This document shows positions 1 through 4,652 of a stretch of DNA of 5,200 nt, piece by piece. Numbering within the stretch: position 1 is the first letter of the stretch; each line of letters starts with the position of its first letter. Both the position numbers and the translations under genes were made by a program. The stretch spans positions 1 through 5,200 of the forward strand of contig CAIVEA010000342.1 of assembly GCA_903904765.1 (NCBI GenBank), given 5' to 3'. The notes beneath the pieces are model-generated. The model saw only the letters and a program-made list of their open reading frames with translations, had not been told where the DNA came from and made no database searches. The stretch comes from an uncultured Chloroflexota bacterium (GTDB lineage: Bacteria; Chloroflexota; Anaerolineae; Aggregatilineales; Phototrophicaceae).

Positions 1-48
1 AAGTGGGCCAATGATACCTGAAAGGTGAATGATTGTCTAGTTACTCCC
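1..48 (-). pseudogene. Out-of-frame continuation of the ABC permease gene, running off the left edge
   Basis: If one base is skipped at the G5 run at 46-50, the coding strand continues as GVTRQSFTFQVSLAH with no stop up to the window edge. The stretch VTRQSFTF is reminiscent of the 'IDPxTYP' segment that often follows this point in FtsX-like permeases, but this is a weak resemblance over few residues. Adding a base instead gives an immediate TAA. The true extent lies outside the window. Confidence 0.45.
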
Positions 49-468
49 CCATTGGTGAGGCAAAAAACGCCTCCTGCCCTTGTAATCCAGTCCGGCGGGG
101 GTGATCTGGATATTACTGGCGACGATGTATTCACTGAGGGTGGCGTTGCGCCCCGCTGCCCAGTTGCGGACGGCCTCCACCTGCTGCGGGCGGAAAATCG
201 AAGGCTCGTCCGCCCCGCGCTGGAATGTGACCGAGAACGGCCCGGCGCTGGAAACGCTGCTGATGTTGATGTCGCCGTGATTGTACTGGCGCAGGTTGCT
301 CAAAAGCGAGTCGGTGATGGCAAGGCCGAGGCTGCGGAGCGCCACCACCGTTGCCACGCCCGCCGCCACACAAAAAACCGCAAAAGCCGTCCATTGACCG
401 TTATTGCGGAGATGGGTGGCAGCGTAGCGCAGGTAAAAGTTCAATCTGGACATAGGGCGTGATTTCAT
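37..468 (-). CDS. ABC transporter permease, FtsX/MacB type, N-terminal part with a probable frameshift
   Basis: The 143-residue product begins with a short basic cytoplasmic stretch and one strong membrane helix (about residues 27-51, with the run VFCVAAGVATVVALRSLGLA). A soluble region rich in Ser/Gly/Asn follows, including GDINIS near 65-70 and QITPAG near 121-126. This is the usual start of FtsX/MacB-like permeases, which pair with an ATP-binding subunit and act in lipid, lipoprotein or peptide export or in signalling to cell-wall enzymes; the substrate is unknown here. Family members are normally 380-850 residues with three or more further helices, so this ORF is far too short. It ends at a TAG (37-39) just after a run of five G (coding strand; 46-50). 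Skipping one base there keeps the frame open to the window edge. The ATG at 466-468 is preceded by AAGGG six bases upstream; a second in-frame ATG at 451-453 has no ribosome site. The permease family is clear, but whether the gene is broken or the base run is misread is open. Confidence 0.75.
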   Translation of the reverse strand: MKSRPMSRLNFYLRYAATHLRNNGQWTAFAVFCVAAGVATVVALRSLGLAITDSLLSNLRQYNHGDINISSVSSAGPFSVTFQRGADEPSIFRPQQVEAVRNWAAGRNATLSEYIVASNIQITPAGLDYKGRRRFLPHQWGSN

Positions 469-471
469 CCT

Positions 472-478
472 ATTCCCT
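472..478 (-). promoter_or_regulatory. Ribosome binding site of the permease gene
   Basis: The coding strand reads CAAGGGAATAGG directly before the ATG at 468-466. AAGGG lies six bases upstream, which favours this start over the methionine five codons later, where no purine-rich site is present. Confidence 0.45.
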
Positions 479-492
479 TGATGTGAAGGATG

Positions 493-501
493 ATTGTATC
501 A
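493..501 (-). promoter_or_regulatory. Candidate extended -10 promoter for the permease gene
   Basis: The coding strand reads TGATACAAT, a TGn extension followed by TACAAT (five of six matches to TATAAT). Transcription would start near 486, leaving a leader of about 18 nt before the permease ATG. No good -35 box is seen 16-18 bases upstream, which is tolerable for an extended -10 promoter. It lies in the 45-nt gap after the hydrolase stop and would let the permease be expressed separately. This is a pattern match only. Confidence 0.35.
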
Positions 502-513
502 CAGCCTACGCGC

Positions 514-1335
514 TTACTCGGTGACGACGCAGGTATTCCGTAGGGTTCCGATACCGTCAATGCTGATTGCGACCACATCACCATTCTGGAGATAGGTCGG
601 CGGTTTCATGCCCTCGCCCACGCCGGACGGCGTGCCCGTGAGCAGCACATCGCCCGGTTCCAGCGTGAACATGCGCGAACAATAGGCGATGAGCGCCGGA
701 ATATTGAAGATCATATCTTTTGTGTTGCCATCTTGACGGGTTTCCCCGTTGATGACCGTTTTCACGCTCAACGCCTGTGCGTCTGTGATCTCGTCACGGG
801 TGACGATCCAGGGACCCAGCGGACAGAACGTATCCAGTCCTTTGCCGCGTGTCCACTGTGCATCCGTGCGAATCTGGATGTCGCGGGCGCTGACATCGTT
901 GGCGATGCTGTAGCCAAAGATGTGATCGAGCGCATCTTCTTCGCTCACGTTGCGGGCGCGTTTACCAATGATGACCGCTAGTTCGCCTTCCCAGTCCACT
1001 TGCTGTGTGATGCTGCTGCTCCATGTGATCGGCTGTTCGTGACCGGTCAGGGCGCTGGGGAACTTGGCGAAAATCAGCGGCGCTTTGGGGACGCTACTGC
1101 CGGTTTCTTTGGCGTGTTCGGCGTAATTCTTGCCGATGGCGATAATCTTGGAGGGAGTCACGGGCGGCTCGAAGCGGACTTCATCGAAGCTGTAGGAATG
1201 AGCGCCGCGCCCCGGCAGCAAGCGCCGCCGGATAAGATACTGCATGTTGCCTTCGGTGGTGGTGGTGACGACGCGGTTTTCCTCGACAATCACGACCTGC
1301 GCCCGATCACGAATACTTACAGTTGCCAGTTTCAT
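514..1335 (-). CDS. Fumarylacetoacetate hydrolase (FAH) family protein
   Basis: This is a 273-residue cytoplasmic enzyme of the FAH superfamily, a typical single-domain length. Members cleave or decarboxylate acylpyruvate-like compounds (fumarylpyruvate, acylpyruvates, oxaloacetate) or isomerise 2-hydroxy-dienedioates using Mg2+ or Mn2+. Visible signatures are KIIAIGKNYAEHAKE (63-77), with the His74-x-x-Glu77 pair matching the lid dyad of FAHD1; DWEGELAVIIG (114-124), with Glu116 and Glu118 as metal ligands; NDVSARD (146-152), with Asp147 as third ligand; GKGLD (164-168), with the active-site Lys165; and LEPGDVLLTGTPSGVG (225-240). All key residues are present, so it should be active, but the family does not reveal its substrate. 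I chose MKLATVSI as the start: the frame extends upstream to 1437, but that would overlap the preceding gene, and homologues begin with a similar MKL strand. The ribosome site is weak (AAGG 11 nt upstream). It lies 62 nt after the TPR-protein gene and 45 nt before the permease, all in the same direction, so co-transcription is possible. Confidence 0.93.
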   Translation of the reverse strand: MKLATVSIRDRAQVVIVEENRVVTTTTEGNMQYLIRRRLLPGRGAHSYSFDEVRFEPPVTPSKIIAIGKNYAEHAKETGSSVPKAPLIFAKFPSALTGHEQPITWSSSITQQVDWEGELAVIIGKRARNVSEEDALDHIFGYSIANDVSARDIQIRTDAQWTRGKGLDTFCPLGPWIVTRDEITDAQALSVKTVINGETRQDGNTKDMIFNIPALIAYCSRMFTLEPGDVLLTGTPSGVGEGMKPPTYLQNGDVVAISIDGIGTLRNTCVVTE

Positions 1336-1397
1336 CGTTGCATCTACCTTGTGCTGTGTCCAATACCGGATTCCAACCATAGAGCATAAGCCCTGAA
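1336..1397 (-). other. 62-nt gap between the TPR-protein gene and the FAH gene
   Basis: No strong terminator hairpin or convincing promoter is seen here. A TTGGAA followed 17 nt later by CACAAG is too poor a match to call. The hydrolase frame is open through this gap, which makes an over-long start call easy. The absence of a terminator is compatible with read-through from the upstream gene. Confidence 0.4.
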
Positions 1398-3287
1398 CTA
1401 CCGTTTTTCGAGATGCGTTGCCGCCAGTAATCCCCACACCGATCCCGGATCAGCGACCCACAGATCGAAATAAGTTTGGCGGGCATTGTCCCGGTCACCG
1501 CTGGCCTCATAACTGATCGCCTGCAAATAGCGCCCCGAACTGACCAGTGGTGCAGCGGGGTTGGTGCTGATGGCCGTGCCGATGATCGCCAACGCTTGCA
1601 GCGGGTCATTGTTCGCCAGTAGCGCATCGAAGGCGGCTTGCGGCGTTTCGATGCGGGTGATAGGGGCGGGCGTGGCCTCAAAACCCGGCGGCGGGGGGAT
1701 GCGTTCGGCAGTATACACATCATCTGCCAGCGGTGCGAAGGCCCACCACACGTTCGGCGCACTTAGGTCGAAGTGTACAGCTTGCCGATCCAGATGACCG
1801 ATTTCGGTGACAGTGGTTTGCGTTTGCACGGTCAACCCTATGCGGGCGGCCTGCGCTTCGATGGACTCGCCGCGCAGTAGCGGTTGTTCAACGAACAGCC
1901 GTGCCAGCACCGCATCTACATCACACGCGCCATTGGCGCTGGCGTTTTGCAGCGCCGCGCACAGGCTGAGGGGCGTACTGTTGCTTTGACGGATGCCGTC
2001 CTGAAAGGCTTTGGCCTGCGCCGCCAGCCATGAGTCCGGTTCGGTCATCTCCGCCAGCAGGTTCACCTGTGTTTGCGCCCCGCTGATGTCGCCCTGAAAT
2101 ACCTTGAGCATAGCCGTGACCAGCGCAGCGCGGGCGGCGGCGGTGGCATCCTCCGGCGTGGCCTGTTGCAGCGCCGCGTCAAGGCGGGCTTGCGCCTCGG
2201 CTGGGGACAGCGATAGTAGTGGTTCGCTGGCATACAACTGGCAACCGGGCGTGTTTTGCGGGACAAATTCGGCGGCGGCTGGTGGTGTGCGGAAGAAGTT
2301 GCTGCTCCACGTCCATGTGACCGGACGTTCGGCAAGGCAGCCCCATGCTGCCGAGTCCACGCGGCTTTCGGTCAGGACGAGGGGTTCGCCTGTTGCTGGC
2401 CATGCGAACGCACTGTGATAGCGCATGGTCTGACCGGGTGTGGCAAGGCTGATGGCACTGCCGCCACGCCAACCAAAAATGAATAGATCGCTATTGGGCG
2501 CACCACCGACGACGCGGCTGACCGCCAGTTCGTCCAACCCGTCGCCGTTCACATCGCGCAACCCCTCGAACCATACTGACTCGCTTTTGCCGAAGGGTGC
2601 TGCCGGGAAGTTTGGCGTGGCGCTGAGGATGTGAAGCGTCTCGTCCGTGTTCGCCGTCGCCATGACGTAATCACTGTAGAGCAGGGCGGCGCTGTCGGTT
2701 GCCCCTGCCGGATAGGTGATCTGGATGACGGCATCCCTCGCGCCTTGCCTGTCAAAATTGGCAGGTGTGAGGTTGAGCGCGAACCCCGCCGCTTCGAGGC
2801 TGTTTGGCTGGCTGAGATCGGGGCGCAGCTGGTTGAGCGCCGCTTCGATGGTCGGACGCACCACTGGACGCAGATCGAGCATCCCTTGCGGCGCATCTAG
2901 CATGGCGCGGAGCAGGCTGGTGCGGACGGCGGCATCGTGCGGCGCGCCGGGGAAGCGGCGGGCGAGTTCGTTTTGTAGCAAAAGGATGGCGAGGGCGCGG
3001 GGTTCGTCCCCGGCCTTCAGCCGCTGTACTTGATCGAGTATCAGCCCGACCAGCGTGTTCTCGTCCCAGCGGCGCAGCGCGTATTGCTCAAATGGCGCAT
3101 CCGGCTTGAACACAGGTTGAAGGGTTGGGACAGGTGTATTGGTCGCCAGCGCAGGCATCTCCGGCGCGGCGTTGTCTACAGGCGGCGTGTTGGTGGCGAA
3201 CGGCGAGGGTGAATCCTGTGCCGTCATAGGCAGCGCCATCACCAGCAGCGCGAAAGGCAGCAGCAGTAGCGCGATGAGCCGACGCAT
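1398..3287 (-). CDS. Exported protein with Pro/Thr linker, FG-GAP-like loop and C-terminal TPR-like helices; function unknown
   Basis: The 629-residue product has a clear signal peptide (RR at 2-3, hydrophobic 4-20, probable cleavage after MTAQ at 24). There is no lipobox cysteine, so it should be secreted or held by other means. A Pro/Thr/Asn linker (about 26-62, with ATNTPP and ATNTPVPT) leads to a helical region (about 66-156). The middle (about 185-345) is beta-rich and contains DVNGDGLDEL (245-254), the Asp/Asn-rich loop of FG-GAP or EF-hand-like calcium sites. The rest is helical; the end has two TPR-like helix pairs (about 548-580 and 586-616, with YLQAISYEASGDRDNA). Four cysteines fall in two pairs (317/349 and 443/455) that could form disulphides outside the cell. 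The frame extends to a TTG at 3311, but the ATG at 3287 has a near-perfect AGGAGGTG site. TPRs suggest protein binding, perhaps as an envelope scaffold. I do not recognise a named family, and no enzyme motif is visible. Confidence 0.85.
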   Translation of the reverse strand: MRRLIALLLLPFALLVMALPMTAQDSPSPFATNTPPVDNAAPEMPALATNTPVPTLQPVFKPDAPFEQYALRRWDENTLVGLILDQVQRLKAGDEPRALAILLLQNELARRFPGAPHDAAVRTSLLRAMLDAPQGMLDLRPVVRPTIEAALNQLRPDLSQPNSLEAAGFALNLTPANFDRQGARDAVIQITYPAGATDSAALLYSDYVMATANTDETLHILSATPNFPAAPFGKSESVWFEGLRDVNGDGLDELAVSRVVGGAPNSDLFIFGWRGGSAISLATPGQTMRYHSAFAWPATGEPLVLTESRVDSAAWGCLAERPVTWTWSSNFFRTPPAAAEFVPQNTPGCQLYASEPLLSLSPAEAQARLDAALQQATPEDATAAARAALVTAMLKVFQGDISGAQTQVNLLAEMTEPDSWLAAQAKAFQDGIRQSNSTPLSLCAALQNASANGACDVDAVLARLFVEQPLLRGESIEAQAARIGLTVQTQTTVTEIGHLDRQAVHFDLSAPNVWWAFAPLADDVYTAERIPPPPGFEATPAPITRIETPQAAFDALLANNDPLQALAIIGTAISTNPAAPLVSSGRYLQAISYEASGDRDNARQTYFDLWVADPGSVWGLLAATHLEKR

Positions 3288-3290
3288 CGG

Positions 3291-3299
3291 ACACCTCCT
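3291..3299 (-). promoter_or_regulatory. Strong ribosome binding site deciding the start of the TPR-protein gene
   Basis: The coding strand reads CAGGAGGTGTCCG immediately before the ATG at 3287-3285. AGGAGGTG is a near-complete Shine-Dalgarno sequence at normal spacing. It lies inside the longer frame that would start at the TTG at 3311, which argues against that longer start. Confidence 0.85.
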
Positions 3300-3313
3300 G
3301 AATAAGCGCAAGC

Positions 3314-3342
3314 ATTAAGTTCTTTCTGAAAGTGTGCCACAA
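3314..3342 (-). promoter_or_regulatory. Candidate promoter of the TPR-protein gene
   Basis: On the minus strand TTGTGG (3342-3337) is followed after exactly 17 nt by CTTAAT (3319-3314), a three-of-six and a four-of-six match to the -35 and -10 consensus. Transcription would begin near 3307, about 20 nt before the ATG and just ahead of the ribosome site. It is in the 131-nt region shared with the divergent propeller gene. This is a weak match and there is no experimental support. Confidence 0.3.
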
Positions 3343-3383
3343 AAGCCAGCCTGTTCCAAGATGCCCTGTCTGCACTCACGCGG

Positions 3384-3389
3384 TACACT
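3384..3389 (+). promoter_or_regulatory. Possible -10 box for the beta-propeller gene
   Basis: TACACT matches four of six positions of TATAAT and lies about 30 nt before the start codon. No convincing -35 box is found 16-18 nt upstream (the sequence there is close to ATGCCC), so an activator or a different sigma factor may be needed, or the call may be wrong. Confidence 0.2.
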
Positions 3390-3407
3390 GGTGACGGAAT
3401 GTGTATC

Positions 3408-3415
3408 GAGGGTGA
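3408..3415 (+). promoter_or_regulatory. Ribosome binding site of the beta-propeller gene
   Basis: GAGGGTGATTT precedes the ATG at 3419-3421. GAGGGTGA is a good Shine-Dalgarno match at acceptable spacing. It agrees with the signal peptide starting at this methionine. Confidence 0.6.
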
Positions 3416-3418
3416 TTT

Positions 3419-4555
3419 ATGCGACTCGTTTTGCCTGTACTATTGATCGCGCTGCTGGTGCTGCTGAACCCGGTTGCCGCCCACCCCCCACCTACGCTAG
3501 AGGATTGGTGGGAAGGCCGCGCCGAATGGGTGATGGAAGTGGCGGATGTTGGTCTGCCAGTGGGCGAGAGCGATACGCTGGATAAAGGGAACGGCGTGTT
3601 GTGGTCGTATCTGCACGCCAGCCAGCAATCTGCTGGCGTGGTAGACCAGTGTGGTGAGCCAGTCACTTTTCCCGGTTGCCTGACGCTGTGGCAGAGCGCC
3701 GATGGCGGGTGGAACTTCAGCCTGCCCGCGCCCGTCTGCTTATTGTCGTGCCAGTCCTGCCCGTGCGATGACCAGCGCGACCATATCACCGCCCAGCAGT
3801 ACCCGCGTGTGGTGTGGGCGGGGGACGAGTATTACATGGCCTACGAGTGGCATGCCCAGATCATGCTGCGGCGCTCGCCGGACGGAATTGTGTGGTCGGA
3901 CTGGTCGTATTTGCTCACCCCCGGCGGCACATGGCCTAGCAGTTACGCACCGTGTAGCGTCACCGAGAAGATCGGCGCACATCCCAATATTCGTGGTCAG
4001 GCCGATGATTGTTTGGTGGGTGCGCCGCCGGGCATCTATGTGGAAGGCGATACGCTGTACGTGTTCGCGGCGGCGGGCAGCGCCCCCGGTCACATGCGCT
4101 GCTACAAAGGCGATCGGCACGGCGATCTGGGGGCGCTGCAACAATGCGCGACGGATCCGTTATTTAGCGGTGCGGCGGAATACGGCCCGCTGGATGTGAC
4201 CGAAGGCGCGGCTATCGCCCCTTATTTCGATTTCCGCTACGTAAGTTCCGCCGAAGTGCTAAAGGTGGGCGACCACTACTATATGGCCTATGAGGGCATT
4301 CGCGGGCCGGATGTGCTGGAACGTGGAATGGATACGCAGTTCGGGTTGGGATTTGCCCGTTCGGTGGGCGCTGTGATTGATGACACGTGGGAGAAGTACC
4401 CCGGCAATCCAGTATTGATGCCCGTCAGTTTCAACTGGGGCATCGGTCATGCCGATTTGCTGGTCGTAGATGGTGTGACTTATCTATATACCGCCACCTC
4501 ACAGGAGACCCGGGGGCGCTATATTTTGAAATGGGTTTCAGCACATTCAACATAA
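3419..4555 (+). CDS. Secreted cysteine-rich beta-propeller protein, glycosidase-like (GH43/GH130/sialidase-type fold)
   Basis: The 378-residue product has a signal peptide (hydrophobic 3-19, probable cleavage after VAA at 21) and no lipobox. The mature part shows a propeller-type repeat, 'hydrophobic-x-Gly-x-x-Tyr-Tyr-hydrophobic-x-Tyr', at PRVVWAGDEYYMAYEW (129-144), GIYVEGDTLYVFAA (205-218), EVLKVGDHYYMAYEG (279-293) and ADLLVVDGVTYLYTAT (345-360), about 65-76 residues apart. Two Asp-box-like turns, SADGGW (93-98) and SPDGIVW (153-159), and WEKYPGNPVLMP (324-335) also fit five-bladed glycosidase-like proteins such as arabinanase/levansucrase relatives, GH43 or GH130. Where such enzymes often have Asp before Pro, this protein has Tyr128-Pro129; Asp346 and Glu279 are possible acidic residues in the other blades. 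Ten cysteines are present, with a cluster CLLSCQSCPC at 107-116. It is likely an extracellular carbohydrate-binding or -cleaving protein. The fold class is fairly sure; activity and substrate are not. Confidence 0.82.
   Translation: MRLVLPVLLIALLVLLNPVAAHPPPTLEDWWEGRAEWVMEVADVGLPVGESDTLDKGNGVLWSYLHASQQSAGVVDQCGEPVTFPGCLTLWQSADGGWNFSLPAPVCLLSCQSCPCDDQRDHITAQQYPRVVWAGDEYYMAYEWHAQIMLRRSPDGIVWSDWSYLLTPGGTWPSSYAPCSVTEKIGAHPNIRGQADDCLVGAPPGIYVEGDTLYVFAAAGSAPGHMRCYKGDRHGDLGALQQCATDPLFSGAAEYGPLDVTEGAAIAPYFDFRYVSSAEVLKVGDHYYMAYEGIRGPDVLERGMDTQFGLGFARSVGAVIDDTWEKYPGNPVLMPVSFNWGIGHADLLVVDGVTYLYTATSQETRGRYILKWVSAHST
3614..3640 (+). repeat. Perfect 9-bp inverted repeat inside the propeller gene
   Basis: CACGCCAGC (3614-3622) and GCTGGCGTG (3632-3640) are perfect complements around a 9-nt loop. 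A competing 7-bp hairpin, GCCAGCA (3621-3627) with TGCTGGC (3631-3637), uses the same right arm because GCCAGC is partly duplicated. It encodes residues around HASQQSAGV, so it may simply be a chance product of GC-rich codons. Confidence 0.6.
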
Positions 4556-4581
4556 CATGACCTTAATGTTTTGTGCGTTTT
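4541..4581 (+). terminator. Weak terminator-like hairpin after the propeller gene
   Basis: GCACA (4541-4545) pairs with TGTGC (4572-4576) and AACAT (4549-4553) with ATGTT (4566-4570), with a small internal loop between and a 7-nt apical loop; GTTTT follows (4577-4581). The stem is AU-rich and imperfect and overlaps the stop codon at 4553-4555, so termination would be inefficient at best. Confidence 0.27.
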
Positions 4582-4585
4582 GTAC

Positions 4586-4613
4586 TTGCCGTTTTTAATT
4601 CGGACGATAAACT
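4586..4613 (+). promoter_or_regulatory. Candidate promoter of the BMP-family binding-protein gene
   Basis: TTGCCG (4586-4591) is followed after 16 nt by TAAACT (4608-4613), each a partial match (TTG plus one base; four of six). The surrounding 4560-4630 stretch is clearly more AT-rich than the flanking genes, as expected for a promoter. The predicted leader is about 33 nt. The call is weak. Confidence 0.33.
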
Positions 4614-4640
4614 TTATTCTTGTATTGAGGTTACCCAATG

Positions 4641-4646
4641 AGGAGG
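4641..4646 (+). promoter_or_regulatory. Perfect ribosome binding site deciding the start of the BMP-family gene
   Basis: AGGAGG lies six bases before the ATG at 4653-4655. An in-frame ATG at 4638-4640, five codons earlier, directly precedes this site and has its own weaker GAGG at 4627-4630. The consensus site favours 4653, but the upstream start cannot be excluded. Confidence 0.85.
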
Positions 4647-4652
4647 AACCGT

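Noticed and set aside
25..462. Open frame on the plus strand opposite the permease gene
   Set aside because: It is the antisense of a recognisable permease; its translation is Arg/Ala/His-rich with no domain and no good ribosome site.
1336..1437. N-terminal 34-residue extension of the FAH-family protein starting at 1437
   Set aside because: It would overlap the end of the upstream gene, has no family resemblance, and the MKLATVSI start at 1335 fits homologues and length.
2549..2900. Several antisense and out-of-frame ORFs of 60-115 codons within the TPR-protein gene on both strands
   Set aside because: GC-rich genes give long stop-free shadows; the translations are rich in Arg, Ser and Pro and show no signal peptide or motif, unlike the 629-residue frame.
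3288..3311. Eight extra residues on the TPR protein from a TTG start at 3311
   Set aside because: The perfect ribosome site lies within this stretch and serves the ATG at 3287, where a typical signal peptide begins.
3376..3789. Minus-strand ORF spanning the divergent promoter region and the start of the propeller gene
   Set aside because: It is the antisense of the signal peptide and first blade, with no recognisable domain.
3702..4199. 165-codon alternative frame inside the propeller gene
   Set aside because: It is Arg/Cys/Ala-rich shadow coding with no motif, while the other frame shows a signal peptide and repeated propeller blades.
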